NCBI GenBank assembly: GCA_030596265.1
Contig: JAUVKM010000050.1
Location: 1-10,138, forward strand
Reading direction: 5' to 3'
DNA from: Candidatus Cloacimonadota bacterium
Lineage (GTDB): Bacteria; Cloacimonadota; Cloacimonadia; Cloacimonadales; TCS61
Length of the DNA stretch: 10,138 nucleotides
The notes below the pieces were generated by a model, which had not been told where the DNA came from, searched no databases, and saw only the letters and a list, made by a program, of their open reading frames with translations. Positions 1-8,015 of this stretch are shown piece by piece. Made by a program: the position numbers and the translations under genes. The stretch's first letter is position 1, and every line of letters begins with the position of its first letter.

Positions 1-126
1 TTTATTCTTTTTATTCTTTCTTCCGGTAACACTAGTTGTTTCTTTTAGGCTGTTCCAAGCTCCACAAGCAGGACACTTCCCACTCCATTTAGAAGTTTCC
101 GATCCACATTCATTACAAAAGAACAT
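1..126 (-). CDS. radA: DNA repair protein RadA/Sms, N-terminal fragment
   Basis: This is the first 42 codons of an open frame that leaves the window at its left edge. The peptide opens [20 protein letters not shown] and continues GAWN, so it shows the four-cysteine zinc finger (CxxCG, then CPxCGxWN) with the downstream Trp-Asn that marks the RadA/Sms N-terminus. In the family a RecA-like ATPase core and a Lon-like domain follow and drive branch migration in recombinational repair. Neither can be seen here. Two adjacent ATGs are possible, at 129 and 126. The first overlaps the ribF stop as ATGA. The second sits 6 bases after a GGAG and has the better ribosome-binding spacing, so I chose it. 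The placement directly behind ribF suggests co-transcription with the translation operon. The identity rests only on the zinc finger, but that motif is very characteristic. Confidence 0.88.
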   Translation of the reverse strand, partial: MFFCNECGSETSKWSGKCPACGAWNSLKETTSVTGRKNKKNK

Positions 127-1055
127 CATTTTCTCCTTTCAAAAAAATCTCGTGCTTGTTGAACATCATTATCTATTGCTTCAATAAGTTCATCTTTATC
201 TCTAAAAAGCAATTCATCACGCAATTTCTTATTAAAAATTATCTCAACATTTTTGTGATACAGATCATCATCAAAATCCAAAATATATGTTTCAATCTCT
301 TTTATGCGCGTTGTCTTCATCGTTGGTGAATAACCAATATTAGTTACGCCAGAGAATTTCTTACCATCAACCAACACCTCACACACATAAACACCAATTG
401 CCGGAATTAGTTTATTAGCATCAAGGGGTTGAAGATTTATTGTGGGAAATCCGATCTTTCTTCCAATGCGCTGACCCAGCTGAACAGAACCGTGAATAGA
501 ATAATTTCTACCCAACAATTTAGCTGCATACTGCATATCGCCTTCCCTGATGTAGTCTCTTATTAAGCTACTACTGATGATATAGTTATTCATCTTCACA
601 GGTTCTATCAATTCAATACTATAATTATGTGTTGAGGATCTATTCTTTAAAAATTGATAATTCCCTTCTCGTGAATTTCCAAAATGTGTGTCATAACCAA
701 CAATAATATCCTGCACCCCAATCTCATCTATAATGATCTTTTTTAAAAAGTTCTCCGGTTGCATCTGCGCCATTTCTTCGTTAAAATCCAAATACAGAAC
801 ACAATCTATTCCACATTCTTTAATAAGTTTTTCTTTTCTATCTCGCTCTGTAAGAAGATATGGAAATGTCTTTTTGTGAATAGTTTCTAACGGATGATGA
901 AAATATGTGATCACAACAGATTTTGTGTTTTTTTCAATTGCTTTCGTTACAACTCGATCCAAAAGCTTGATGTGCCCTAAATGTACACCATCAAAAGTTC
1001 CCATCGTAACAACGGGTTTGATAAAATCGCATTTCTGATCTTTAAAATATTTCAT
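126..1055 (-). CDS. ribF: Bifunctional riboflavin kinase / FAD synthetase
   Basis: This 309-residue protein is the usual length for the prokaryotic bifunctional enzyme that phosphorylates riboflavin to FMN and then adenylylates FMN to FAD in the cytoplasm. The N-terminal nucleotidyltransferase half has [10 protein letters not shown] (19-28), the HxGH-type nucleotide-binding motif. It also has a [14 protein letters not shown] segment (about 119-132) and ISSSLIR (160-166), equivalent to the family SSTxIR. The C-terminal flavokinase half has [10 protein letters not shown] (198-207, the PTAN-type motif), TNIGYSPT (238-245) and [12 protein letters not shown] (255-266), where Glu255 is the expected catalytic base. 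One small deviation is Thr123, where many relatives have Phe (VGxDFxFG). The start overlaps the truB stop as ATGA (1052-1055), and no strong ribosome-binding site precedes it, so translational coupling to truB is likely. In many bacteria rpsO and pnp follow ribF; here radA does. Confidence 0.96.
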   Translation of the reverse strand: MKYFKDQKCDFIKPVVTMGTFDGVHLGHIKLLDRVVTKAIEKNTKSVVITYFHHPLETIHKKTFPYLLTERDRKEKLIKECGIDCVLYLDFNEEMAQMQPENFLKKIIIDEIGVQDIIVGYDTHFGNSREGNYQFLKNRSSTHNYSIELIEPVKMNNYIISSSLIRDYIREGDMQYAAKLLGRNYSIHGSVQLGQRIGRKIGFPTINLQPLDANKLIPAIGVYVCEVLVDGKKFSGVTNIGYSPTMKTTRIKEIETYILDFDDDLYHKNVEIIFNKKLRDELLFRDKDELIEAIDNDVQQARDFFERRK

Positions 1056-1915
1056 ATAAATACTATCTCGGGTTTTAGTGATCCCTCTTTAATATAACCA
1101 AATCCAACACACAGATCGGCATTGTCAAGAACGATAACCTCATTTTCATCATTCAACGGGATCTTTACATTAACGCCATTCCTAAAGAGTTCCTTTTGTT
1201 CAGGATTAAGTTGTACTTTTTTCAGTGATGAAAAAATCTGAGTTAATGGAATGAGATACTCTTTCCAGTTACTGCTATTTAGATCTTCCAATTTAACAGC
1301 TGTATTCAGATCAATTTCACCTATTTTAGTTCTTCTTAAGGTTATTGTTGTTCCAATAGTGCCCAGTTTCTCTGCAATTGTTTCTGAGAGAACACGAATA
1401 TAGGTTCCCTTACTAACGTGAGCTTTGTAAGTAAGTTTATTGTTTTCAAAATTTTCTATACTAAATCCCAAAATTTTAATAGATCGTGATTGCAAATTTA
1501 CTTCTTTTTTTTGTCTGGCAAGTTCATAAGCTCGCTTACCATCAACTTTAACGGCTGAAAATTTGTGAGGAATTTGAGATGATATCTTTAGGATTTCGGG
1601 TATAATATTGTTTAGATCTTCTTCCGTGATTTTGGGAGGTTTTTCCTGCTTGATAATTTCACCTGTTATATCACCTGTATCGGTTTGAATTCCCAACTGG
1701 CAAGTTGCAAGATATGTTTTATCATTTTCTGTAAGTTTAGAAACTACACGAGTTGCTTTTCCGATGCAAAGCTGTAGAAGTCCGGTAGCAAAAGGGTCGA
1801 GTGTTCCGGTATGTCCAATTTTCCTGATTTCGGTTATTTTACGAAGTTTTCTTACAACGTCGAACGAAGTTATGTTCGGTGGTTTATCTATTAATATTAC
1901 ACCGAAATCTGACAT
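1052..1915 (-). CDS. truB: tRNA pseudouridine(55) synthase TruB
   Basis: The 287-residue product fits TruB, which isomerises U55 in the T-loop of most tRNAs. The catalytic motif GHTGTLDPFATG spans 34-45, with Asp40 as the nucleophile. The N-terminal DKPPNITSFDVV (10-21), the KVDGKRAYELAR segment (123-134) and the block GTYIRVL followed by LRRTKIGEI (170-201) are all family signatures. The C-terminal 50 or so residues (FRNGVNVKIP through the end) look like the short TruB C-terminal, PUA-like RNA-binding domain. The start codon lies three bases after the nrnA stop. I see no Shine-Dalgarno sequence in the preceding 15 bases, so expression probably depends on ribosomes arriving from nrnA. The end overlaps ribF by four bases. 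All key residues are present. Confidence 0.97.
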   Translation of the reverse strand: MSDFGVILIDKPPNITSFDVVRKLRKITEIRKIGHTGTLDPFATGLLQLCIGKATRVVSKLTENDKTYLATCQLGIQTDTGDITGEIIKQEKPPKITEEDLNNIIPEILKISSQIPHKFSAVKVDGKRAYELARQKKEVNLQSRSIKILGFSIENFENNKLTYKAHVSKGTYIRVLSETIAEKLGTIGTTITLRRTKIGEIDLNTAVKLEDLNSSNWKEYLIPLTQIFSSLKKVQLNPEQKELFRNGVNVKIPLNDENEVIVLDNADLCVGFGYIKEGSLKPEIVFI

Positions 1916-1918
1916 TTG

Positions 1919-2905
1919 TTATAATTGTTCCCGGATGTCTTCCAATAATGTGTTTTTTAATTCTTCCAGACTTCCCTTCATCTCGCAGCCGGAAGCCTTT
2001 ATATGACCACCACCACCATATTTTACGGCAATTTTATTTACATTTATGTAATTTGACCGTAAGCTAATGCGGAATCTATTCTTTACTACTTGATGATAAA
2101 GGACTGTAACCTTTACATTGTGAGTCCCTTTAACCCAACGTGTAAGTTTCGAGTTCCCTTCATGTCCAACTCTGTTTCGTTTGAGCATATCAACCGTTGA
2201 GTGCATGAACAATATTTGGTCATCATCAAAAGTTTCGATAGTAGAAAGTACTTCACCCACAAAACGAATCTCATTAGCCGGTTTATTCAGCAGGAATAAT
2301 TCTGTAATTCTTCCAGGATTAATTTGATATTTCATAAGTTCAGAACATATCATAAATGTCTCTTCATCAACATTTTGGTTCAGAAAATTATCGGTATCAT
2401 TAAGAATGGTTGTATAGATAGCTTGCGCGATATAATTTGCAGATTTTTCTTCAAATTCATTAATTTCTTTCTTAAACATTTTATAAATAATAGCACCTGC
2501 AGAAACTGTTGAAGTATTAATGTATGTATCAGCAGCATCAATAGGTTCACTCAAAATGTGATGATCAATTGCAATTATTCTTTTTGCTGTTGGAATGAGG
2601 GGTTCACAAATGCCAATACGTTCAACCTCATGACAATCCAGAATTATCAAAAGATCATAGATCATCGATTCAGAAAAAGCTTTAGCTCGTTCATATCCAT
2701 TTAAAAAGTCATAAATTTCAGATGGTTCTTCCTCAAGAATTATATCGGATTTAATATTTTGTTGCTGTAGAATTTCTTGTAATGCTAAACATGCGGGGAA
2801 GCCATCTCCATCTGGATTTTTGTGCGTCAGAATTGCGATCTTAGAATAACTATTTACTGCTTCATTAAGAATCTTTTTAATTTCTGATAATTTCTCAATG
2901 ATCAT
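1919..2905 (-). CDS. nrnA: DHH/DHHA1 phosphoesterase, NrnA-type oligoribonuclease / pAp phosphatase
   Basis: This 328-residue protein has the layout of the NrnA (YtqI-like) family. That family hydrolyses 2-5 nt RNA from the end and, in many members, dephosphorylates 3'-phosphoadenosine 5'-phosphate to AMP. Metal-binding motifs of the DHH domain are visible in order: HKNPDGDG (28-35; Asp32 and Asp34), Asp90 in IILDCHE, the DHH triad at 114-116 in AIDHH, and Asp170 in LNDTDNF. The C-terminal DHHA1 domain has RISLRS (279-284) and the substrate-binding GGGGH (297-301). The first motif continues FPACLAL where relatives usually read A(I/L)GS, a mild variation outside the metal ligands. The ATG overlaps the rbfA stop by one base (TAATG), behind an AAGGA ribosome-binding site. 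The position between rbfA and truB is the standard one for this family. Substrate preference (nanoRNA, pAp or c-di-NMP products) cannot be decided from sequence. Confidence 0.93.
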   Translation of the reverse strand: MIIEKLSEIKKILNEAVNSYSKIAILTHKNPDGDGFPACLALQEILQQQNIKSDIILEEEPSEIYDFLNGYERAKAFSESMIYDLLIILDCHEVERIGICEPLIPTAKRIIAIDHHILSEPIDAADTYINTSTVSAGAIIYKMFKKEINEFEEKSANYIAQAIYTTILNDTDNFLNQNVDEETFMICSELMKYQINPGRITELFLLNKPANEIRFVGEVLSTIETFDDDQILFMHSTVDMLKRNRVGHEGNSKLTRWVKGTHNVKVTVLYHQVVKNRFRISLRSNYINVNKIAVKYGGGGHIKASGCEMKGSLEELKNTLLEDIREQL

Positions 2906-3258
2906 TAATTTTCCTTTTTCTCAGCTTGAATTTTTGCAAAAATTTTATCCAGATCACGAGCATTTTCTTCCAGTTTGTCATATTCAAAACTAATGTCAGG
3001 GATTTTGCGCATAAATTTTGCTTTAGCAATTTCGTTTTTAAGAAACCCGCTGCTTTTATTTAAAGACCTTAGAACATCTTCTGTTTTTGTTTCATCAAAA
3101 TGAGAGAAGAATACTCTGAGGTACGACAGGTCATTTGTAAGCCTAACTCCAGTAATATTAACCATAGTAAGATTATTATCTCGAAGCTTAAAACTAATTG
3201 TTGTACTAAGAAGCTTAAAAAGTTCGCTTTCTAATCTCTTAATTCTGATCCTTGCCAT
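2905..3258 (-). CDS. rbfA: 30S ribosome-binding factor RbfA
   Basis: A 117-residue protein of typical RbfA length. RbfA is a single KH-fold protein that binds the 30S subunit and assists late maturation of the 16S rRNA 5' end, especially in the cold. The family pattern is clear. An N-terminal RIKRLESELFKLLS helix is followed by a central strand TMVNITGVRLTNDLSYLRVF (about 31-50). Next comes a helix with KNEIAK, and then RKIPDISFEYD with a following charged helix (EENARDLDKIF). It lies 15 bases downstream of infB with a GAGGG ribosome-binding site, and its TAA stop overlaps the nrnA ATG. Position between infB and nrnA supports the assignment. Nothing about it looks unusual. Confidence 0.95.
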   Translation of the reverse strand: MARIRIKRLESELFKLLSTTISFKLRDNNLTMVNITGVRLTNDLSYLRVFFSHFDETKTEDVLRSLNKSSGFLKNEIAKAKFMRKIPDISFEYDKLEENARDLDKIFAKIQAEKKEN

Positions 3259-3273
3259 ATTGCCCTCTTAAGC

Positions 3274-5679
3274 TTACTTAAGTTTTCGCTCAACTTCCTC
3301 GATGATGTAATTTTCTATAATATCTGCCGTTTTAATATCATTGAAATTTTCCATTCCAATTCCGCCTTCTGTTCCGGCTTTCAGTTCTTTTACTTCTTCA
3401 GAATAGTGTTTCAATGAGGATAATTTTCCTTCGTGGATGATAATATCATTGCGATAAATTCTAACAACACCCTCATTTCGAATTACACCTTTTTCAACTG
3501 CAACTCCAGCTATTGTTCCAACTCCCTTAATTCTAAAAACTTGTTTCACAACAGCCGTACCAAAATATTTTTCAACAAATTTTGGTTTTAGCATTCCGGT
3601 CATTGCACTTTCAATTTCTTCAATTGCCTCATAGATGATCTGGTACAATTTAATTTCTACGTTTTCATCTTCAGCCAGTTTTTTAGCGGATGTTCCGGCA
3701 CGTACATGGAATCCAATGATTATAGCATCGGAAGCTGAAGCCATGTGTACATCAGCATCATTGATACCACCAACTGCTTTTCTGATGATATTAACCACAA
3801 TTTCATCTGTACTTAGTTTTTGGAATGAATCGCATAAAGCCTCCACAGAACCGTCTGTATCTGCTTTCACGATAAGTTTGATCTCACTCATTTTATTTTC
3901 TTTAATTCTTTGGAACAGATTATCAAGATTGGTTTTTGATTGGAATTTCTCACGTTCACGACGGATATTCCTTCTCTCTGCACTGATCTGACGGGCTTTC
4001 TTTTCATCATCTACTTTATTAAGAATATCACCAGCTTTTGGAACTTTATTCAAGCCATATATCACACCTACATCGGCAGGATTAAGTTCTTTAATTTCGT
4101 GCCCGCGTTCATCCTCAATCTTCCTAATGTGACCATATGTAGCTCCACAAACCACACTATCAGATTTTACAAGTTTCCCTTTCTGCAACAATATAGTTAC
4201 GATTGTTCCTTTTTGCGCATCCTTTTTAGATTCAATTACAATACCTTCAGCATTGATATTAATTGGTGCTTTAATTTCCATCATTTCTGTTGAAAGTAAA
4301 ATTGATTCCAGCAAGTCATCTATTCCTTCACCTGTTTTTGCAGAACATTCTGTCCACATAACATCACCACCATAATCTTCCAACATGATATTTTGTTTCA
4401 TCAGATCGGCAATAGTTTTATCGACATTTGCATCTTTAAGGTCTATCTTGTTTATCGCCACGATAATAGTAACACCTGCAGATTTTGCATGGTCAATAGC
4501 TTCAAGAGTTTGTTTCTTCACACTTTCATTAGCTGCAACAACAATAACTGCAATATCTGTAATATTCGCACCACGAGCACGCATAGCAGCAAAAGCTTCA
4601 TGACCTGGAGTATCCAGAAAAGTGATCTTATGACCATTATAATCAACTTGATATGCACCAATATGCTGAGTAATGCCACCAGCCTCACCGGCAATTACAT
4701 TAGTAGAACGGATTCTATCCAGAATGGCTGTTTTACCATGATCGACATGACCCATAATAGTTACTATGGGTGGTCGAATTGCGGTTTCAACATTCTCATC
4801 TTCAACTTTTTGTTCTTCCAGGATCTCGCTACCATATTCTTCTTTAAATTCAACATCGAAATCAAATTCATCACAAATCATCTCAAGAGATTCCTTATCC
4901 AGACGCTGATTGATTGTAACCATCTGACCCATCATAAAGAATTTTGTGATAATCTCTGAAGCAGATACATCCATCATTTTAGCTAATTCACTTACGGAAG
5001 TGAATTCATTAACAATAATTTTTACATCATTATCAATTTGTACTTTATCTTTTTTATATTTTTTCTTCTTAGAAGAATCATCAGATAATGTTTGCTTGAT
5101 ATTTTTAGCAATTGCAGCTTCTTCCATTTCATTTGGGGTAAAGCGTTTTTTCCTTTTGCCTTTTGATAAATGTTGGATTTTAGCCTTCAAATGCTTATCT
5201 TTCTTATCAAATGATTTTTCTGAAACAGCCTTTTTATCATGATCCTTGAATTTTCTTTTCTCTTCAGTTGGTGGTACATCAGGTAATTTAGATTGTTTAG
5301 AAGAAGTTTTTGGTTTCTTATATACATTATCCTTTTTACCAGGTTTTCTGGTATCAGTTTTCTTTATACTTTTTTCTACAAAATTCTGAACTTCTTTCCT
5401 CTTATCCTTTTCGGCAATCTGAGATTTCTTCTCTCTTTCTATTTCTAATTTCTTTCTATCTGCCAGAACAATTTTTTTATGGTAAGTATTTCTGTCGTGT
5501 TGACGTTTTTTCACAGCATCAAATTCTGCGTTAAATTTAGCACGAATATTTTTTTCTGTTTTCTCATCAATAGGGCTCATATGACTTTTAACAATAACAC
5601 CCATATCATTTAGATGTTTTTTTAGAGCTGCTGTTGATATCTTCAGTTCTTTAGCTAATTGATGTACTTTCGTCGGCAT
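3274..5679 (-). CDS. infB: Translation initiation factor IF-2
   Basis: This 801-residue GTPase places fMet-tRNA on the 30S subunit and promotes 50S joining. Domains in order: an IF2_N module at about 1-52, a long Lys-rich low-complexity linker (about 57-215), a second IF2_N module at about 222-277, and the G domain from about 302. The G domain carries GHVDHGKT (310-317), a GGIT switch I segment (334-337), DTPGH (356-360), NKID (410-413) and SAK (446-448). Domains II and III, the IF2 core and the fMet-tRNA-binding C-terminal domain follow, the last with [11 protein letters not shown] and [10 protein letters not shown] and closing on GMENFNDIK. Residues 381-391 read [11 protein letters not shown] where nearly all IF2 proteins I know have VAADDGVMPQT. 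That is an unusual change in an otherwise intact G domain. A strong GGAGG precedes the ATG, 12 bases after ylxQ. Confidence 0.98.
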   Translation of the reverse strand: MPTKVHQLAKELKISTAALKKHLNDMGVIVKSHMSPIDEKTEKNIRAKFNAEFDAVKKRQHDRNTYHKKIVLADRKKLEIEREKKSQIAEKDKRKEVQNFVEKSIKKTDTRKPGKKDNVYKKPKTSSKQSKLPDVPPTEEKRKFKDHDKKAVSEKSFDKKDKHLKAKIQHLSKGKRKKRFTPNEMEEAAIAKNIKQTLSDDSSKKKKYKKDKVQIDNDVKIIVNEFTSVSELAKMMDVSASEIITKFFMMGQMVTINQRLDKESLEMICDEFDFDVEFKEEYGSEILEEQKVEDENVETAIRPPIVTIMGHVDHGKTAILDRIRSTNVIAGEAGGITQHIGAYQVDYNGHKITFLDTPGHEAFAAMRARGANITDIAVIVVAANESVKKQTLEAIDHAKSAGVTIIVAINKIDLKDANVDKTIADLMKQNIMLEDYGGDVMWTECSAKTGEGIDDLLESILLSTEMMEIKAPININAEGIVIESKKDAQKGTIVTILLQKGKLVKSDSVVCGATYGHIRKIEDERGHEIKELNPADVGVIYGLNKVPKAGDILNKVDDEKKARQISAERRNIRREREKFQSKTNLDNLFQRIKENKMSEIKLIVKADTDGSVEALCDSFQKLSTDEIVVNIIRKAVGGINDADVHMASASDAIIIGFHVRAGTSAKKLAEDENVEIKLYQIIYEAIEEIESAMTGMLKPKFVEKYFGTAVVKQVFRIKGVGTIAGVAVEKGVIRNEGVVRIYRNDIIIHEGKLSSLKHYSEEVKELKAGTEGGIGMENFNDIKTADIIENYIIEEVERKLK

Positions 5680-5691
5680 GTATCCTCCAAT

Positions 5692-5991
5692 TTAACCAAT
5701 CGATCGCAAAATTCCTTTAGCGAAATTTGCGTCTTCGATACATATTATTCCAATATCTCTAATCTTAAACTCTGTTCCAAAGAGAGATTTGGAACCATAT
5801 TCTACAATTTTAATATTATTTGCATTTGCCAAGCTAAACAAATGATTTTTTCTCTTTTCAGCAAGATCAGATGCATAGATGAGTAATTTTGCATTATTAG
5901 AGAAGCAAGATCTTTCACAGGCATCATAACCGGATTTTAATTTCCGGGCTTTTCTTGCCATGTGTAAAAGATTTATAATTTTATCTTCCAT
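5692..5991 (-). CDS. ylxQ: YlxQ-type L7Ae/L30e/S12e/Gadd45 family RNA-binding protein
   Basis: This 99-residue protein matches the small L7Ae-like proteins encoded between ylxR and infB in many bacteria. The fold pattern shows an N-terminal helix LLHMARKARKLKSGYDAC (about 8-25), which replaces the usual GLARRAGKLxSG. It is followed by the core strand AKLLIYASDLAEKRKNH (34-50), the SKSLFG turn (67-72, usual LG.a.G) and a C-terminal IICIEDANFAKGIL (82-95). The family binds kink-turn-like RNA, and its cellular role in bacteria is poorly defined. The ATG lies one base after the ylxR stop, and an AGGAG that overlaps the end of ylxR serves it. Relatives are sometimes annotated as ribosomal protein L7Ae-like or YbxF. 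Family placement is secure by position and pattern, but function is not. Confidence 0.88.
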   Translation of the reverse strand: MEDKIINLLHMARKARKLKSGYDACERSCFSNNAKLLIYASDLAEKRKNHLFSLANANNIKIVEYGSKSLFGTEFKIRDIGIICIEDANFAKGILRSIG

Positions 5992-5992
5992 T

Positions 5993-6220
5993 TTAACTCC
6001 TGCCTCTTAATATTTTTTTAACTCTTTTTTCTAATTTCTGCAAACAGCTATTATCGTCACACACATAATAACCACGTTTTTTTATATCACAATTTAGATC
6101 GAACACAATTTCAAAATCTAATAGAACAAATCTCATCAGCTTTCTCTTCTCTGATTTTTTTCTACATACCACACATGTTCTTTGCGGAATATGCCCAGCT
6201 TTAGAAGATCTATTCGGCAT
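5993..6220 (-). CDS. ylxR: YlxR family RNA-binding protein (RNase P modulator RnpM family)
   Basis: A 75-residue basic protein with the YlxR signature: PQRTCVVCRKK (12-22), the LMRFV strand (28-32) and RGYYVC (49-54), equivalent to the family GRGAYLC, then Cys59 and a basic C-terminal helix. The B. subtilis homologue has been reported to bind the RNase P RNA and modulate its activity, hence the name RnpM. That function is family knowledge and is not shown here. The ATG at 6220 is the only usable start, since an in-frame TGA lies three codons upstream. The best purine-rich site (AGGA at 6240-6237) lies 16 bases from this ATG. It is better spaced for another ATG at 6230, which opens a six-codon overlapping frame, so initiation may be weak or coupled. 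The gene follows nusA by 32 bases, the largest gap in the operon. Confidence 0.93.
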   Translation of the reverse strand: MPNRSSKAGHIPQRTCVVCRKKSEKRKLMRFVLLDFEIVFDLNCDIKKRGYYVCDDNSCLQKLEKRVKKILRGRS

Positions 6221-6252
6221 CGGAACTCATCAATTTTCCTAATAATAGGAAT

Positions 6253-7485
6253 TTAGAAGTATTTAGAAGATTCTTTGATCTTTTCGGCTGTTTTCTTTCC
6301 AAGCCCTTCTAGATTACAAAGTTCTTTAATACTTGCTTCATAAATATCTTGGACAGAAGTATATCCATGAATTTTCAATACTTCTGCAACTTTTGAAGAA
6401 ACACCATCAAGATCACTTACATGACTTGTGATTCTGCGTTCTTCAGAGATCTTCTCTTCAAATTCCTCTTCCGTGTAGATATCTAATTTAAAATCAGTAA
6501 GTTTTGCCGCAAGTTTTACGTTCTTACCTTTCTTACCAATAGCCAGATTCTTATTATCTTTATTTACGATAATTCTGGCAAATTTTCCTCGATCCGCCAA
6601 ATATACTTTTTCAACCAGATCAGTTCCAATTGCATTTGCTATTAATTGTTCAGGAGCTGAATCCCATACGACGATATCAACCAGCTCACCATTCAATTCT
6701 TTTCTTATGGCCTCAATTCTTACTCCATGTGGCCCAAGACAAGCTGCAGTTGCATCAACTTCGGTATTGTTAGAATGAACAGAGACTTTTGTACGCATTC
6801 CAGGCTCTCTAACTATCTTCTTGATCTCAATCTCTCCGGATGTGATCTCAGGAATTTCAGATTCAAATATTTTCTTCACGAATTCAGGACGAGTCCTTGA
6901 TAAAATAACGATGACATCTTTCTTACGTTTACGAATATTCACAACATAACAACGAATCACATCACCAACTTTATAATATTCATCCTCAACCTGTTCTTCC
7001 TTGGAGAGAAGAGCATCAGCGTAACCAATATTTACGAGGTAGCCGTTAAAATCATCTTTTGTAACTTTACCGGACACAAGTTGATTTTTCTGATTTTCAT
7101 AATCGAACATGATCCTATCTTCTTCTAATAATTTTATACGTTCAAGGATTGCCTTTCTTGCATTTCGGATTACTTTTGGCTCGAATTCTGAGATATTCAT
7201 TTCTACTGGAATTGTATCTCCCAATTCTAAGTCTTCACCAATCATCTTTGCATCTTCAAAAGATATCTCACCAAGCGATGTATCTCGTTCAACAACAATT
7301 CTGTTAAATCTTGCGATTATTTTATTCGTATTATAATCTGTGGTTATTTCTAATTCATTGTCTAAAATCATTTTCTTAGAAATTGCCTGATATAAACCTT
7401 CTTTAATAATTGAAGTTAATTTTTCTTTATCAAGCTGTTTTAAATTAGCCAATTCGGCAAGAGATCCCATAATGTTTGAGTTCAT
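6253..7485 (-). CDS. nusA: Transcription termination/antitermination factor NusA
   Basis: This 410-residue NusA binds RNA polymerase near the RNA exit channel and modulates pausing, intrinsic termination and antitermination. The N-terminal polymerase-binding domain covers about 1-130. An S1 domain (about 134-198) contains GKVTKDDFNGYLVNIGYADA. KH1 (about 228-285) has the ACLGPHGVRIEAI GxxG loop at 251-254, and KH2 (about 300-345) has IGKKG at 316-320. Residues 355-410 form a C-terminal helix-hairpin-helix unit ending LEGLGKKTAEKI. The total is longer than the roughly 370 residues of Bacillus NusA, which lacks this tail, and shorter than the 495 of E. coli, which has two acidic repeats, so one C-terminal repeat is inferred. 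The start is preceded by GAGGAG with tight spacing, 15 bases after rimP. A second in-frame ATG lies at codon 6. The operon leader contains a terminator that NusA itself could act on. Confidence 0.97.
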   Translation of the reverse strand: MNSNIMGSLAELANLKQLDKEKLTSIIKEGLYQAISKKMILDNELEITTDYNTNKIIARFNRIVVERDTSLGEISFEDAKMIGEDLELGDTIPVEMNISEFEPKVIRNARKAILERIKLLEEDRIMFDYENQKNQLVSGKVTKDDFNGYLVNIGYADALLSKEEQVEDEYYKVGDVIRCYVVNIRKRKKDVIVILSRTRPEFVKKIFESEIPEITSGEIEIKKIVREPGMRTKVSVHSNNTEVDATAACLGPHGVRIEAIRKELNGELVDIVVWDSAPEQLIANAIGTDLVEKVYLADRGKFARIIVNKDNKNLAIGKKGKNVKLAAKLTDFKLDIYTEEEFEEKISEERRITSHVSDLDGVSSKVAEVLKIHGYTSVQDIYEASIKELCNLEGLGKKTAEKIKESSKYF

Positions 7486-7500
7486 AATCTCCTCACTTAT

Positions 7501-7956
7501 TTATTTCTTATAATCAAAATATGTTCTAGCTTTTTTAACATCAGTAAGCTTAATTTCTTTTAATGCATCTTCAAATTCTATCTTGATACTCTCAGGTAAA
7601 ACCTCTTTTAGTATTCCAATGATAGTAACAATATTCTCACCATCAGCAAATGATATTTGAATCTTCTCATCAATTGCACTCACATAATGTTTCTTCTGGT
7701 TAAGAAAGCGCTCAAGCCCTGGTGATGATACTTCCAGAAAAAATCTCTCGCTTATAACATCCTCTGTCTCCAATGCTTCAGAGATGATCCTGCTCACTTT
7801 TTTACACTCATTAATTGTAGCACCGCCAATCTTGGTAATATAGATCAGTACTATCAATCCTTTGGATGCCCGCTTCAAACTTATATCATATAATGCCACG
7901 TTTACATCTGAACATGCTTTCTTGGCAATATGTTCAATTCTTTCTTTTTGTTCCAT
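7501..7956 (-). CDS. rimP: Ribosome maturation factor RimP
   Basis: A 151-residue protein, the same size as typical RimP, which binds the free 30S subunit early in assembly. The N-terminal alpha/beta domain contains the segment KGLIVLIYITKIGGATINEC, in which the GGATINECKKVSR part (44-56) corresponds to the family GGVTLDDCxxVSR. It also contains the hallmark LEVSSPGLER (74-83). The C-terminal SH3-like domain begins near 95 and ends with a short basic tail. I chose the ATG at 7956. A strong GGAGGTG (7970-7964) precedes it by seven bases, and two in-frame TTG codons at 7962 and 7959 lie too close to that site to be preferred. It is the first gene of the operon. Its mRNA leader appears to contain a terminator hairpin and a second hairpin that ends two bases before the ribosome-binding site. 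Confidence 0.95.
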   Translation of the reverse strand: MEQKERIEHIAKKACSDVNVALYDISLKRASKGLIVLIYITKIGGATINECKKVSRIISEALETEDVISERFFLEVSSPGLERFLNQKKHYVSAIDEKIQISFADGENIVTIIGILKEVLPESIKIEFEDALKEIKLTDVKKARTYFDYKK

Positions 7957-7963
7957 CAACAAA

Positions 7964-7970
7964 CACCTCC
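7964..7970 (-). promoter_or_regulatory. Shine-Dalgarno site of rimP
   Basis: On the minus strand this reads GGAGGTG, a near-perfect match to the anti-Shine-Dalgarno sequence, seven bases before the ATG at 7956. It decides the start against two nearer TTG codons. It begins only two bases after the base of the leader hairpin at 7973-8008, so folding of that hairpin leaves the site exposed right at its foot. Confidence 0.8.
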
Positions 7971-7972
7971 AT

Positions 7973-8008
7973 AAACGATTAAACCACTGAATGACAGTGG
8001 TATCGTTT
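7973..8008 (-). other. Bulged leader hairpin directly before the rimP ribosome-binding site
   Basis: AAACGAT (7973-7979) pairs with ATCGTTT (8002-8008), and ACCACTG (7983-7989) pairs with CAGTGGT (7995-8001). This gives 14 base pairs with a three-base bulge (7980-7982) and a five-base loop (7990-7994). In the rimP transcript the stem ends two bases before GGAGGTG. Read on the plus strand it is followed by a T run (8006-8012) and so resembles an intrinsic terminator, but no plus-strand gene lies upstream. It is more likely a leader structure of the minus-strand operon, or a block on antisense transcription. The pairing is read directly from sequence; the role is inferred. Confidence 0.6.
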
Positions 8009-8015
8009 TTTTATC

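Noticed and set aside
4393..4959. Plus-strand open frame of 188 codons inside infB
   Set aside because: It is antisense to the conserved IF2 G domain, its product has a shadow-like composition rich in Cys, Asn, Ile and Phe, and it matches no family I recognise.
5035..5510. Lys-rich, low-complexity infB segment as a frameshift or a separate gene
   Set aside because: The frame is continuous between two recognisable IF2_N modules, and such charged linkers are normal in long IF2 proteins.
7957..7962. TTG start codons for rimP at 7962 or 7959
   Set aside because: They lie one and four bases from GGAGGTG, while the ATG at 7956 has seven-base spacing and gives the usual protein length.
7973..8012. 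Plus-strand intrinsic terminator made of the bulged hairpin and T7 run
   Set aside because: It has the right shape, but no plus-strand gene or promoter lies upstream. Three of the T residues are needed for the stem, so I list it as a leader hairpin of the minus-strand operon.
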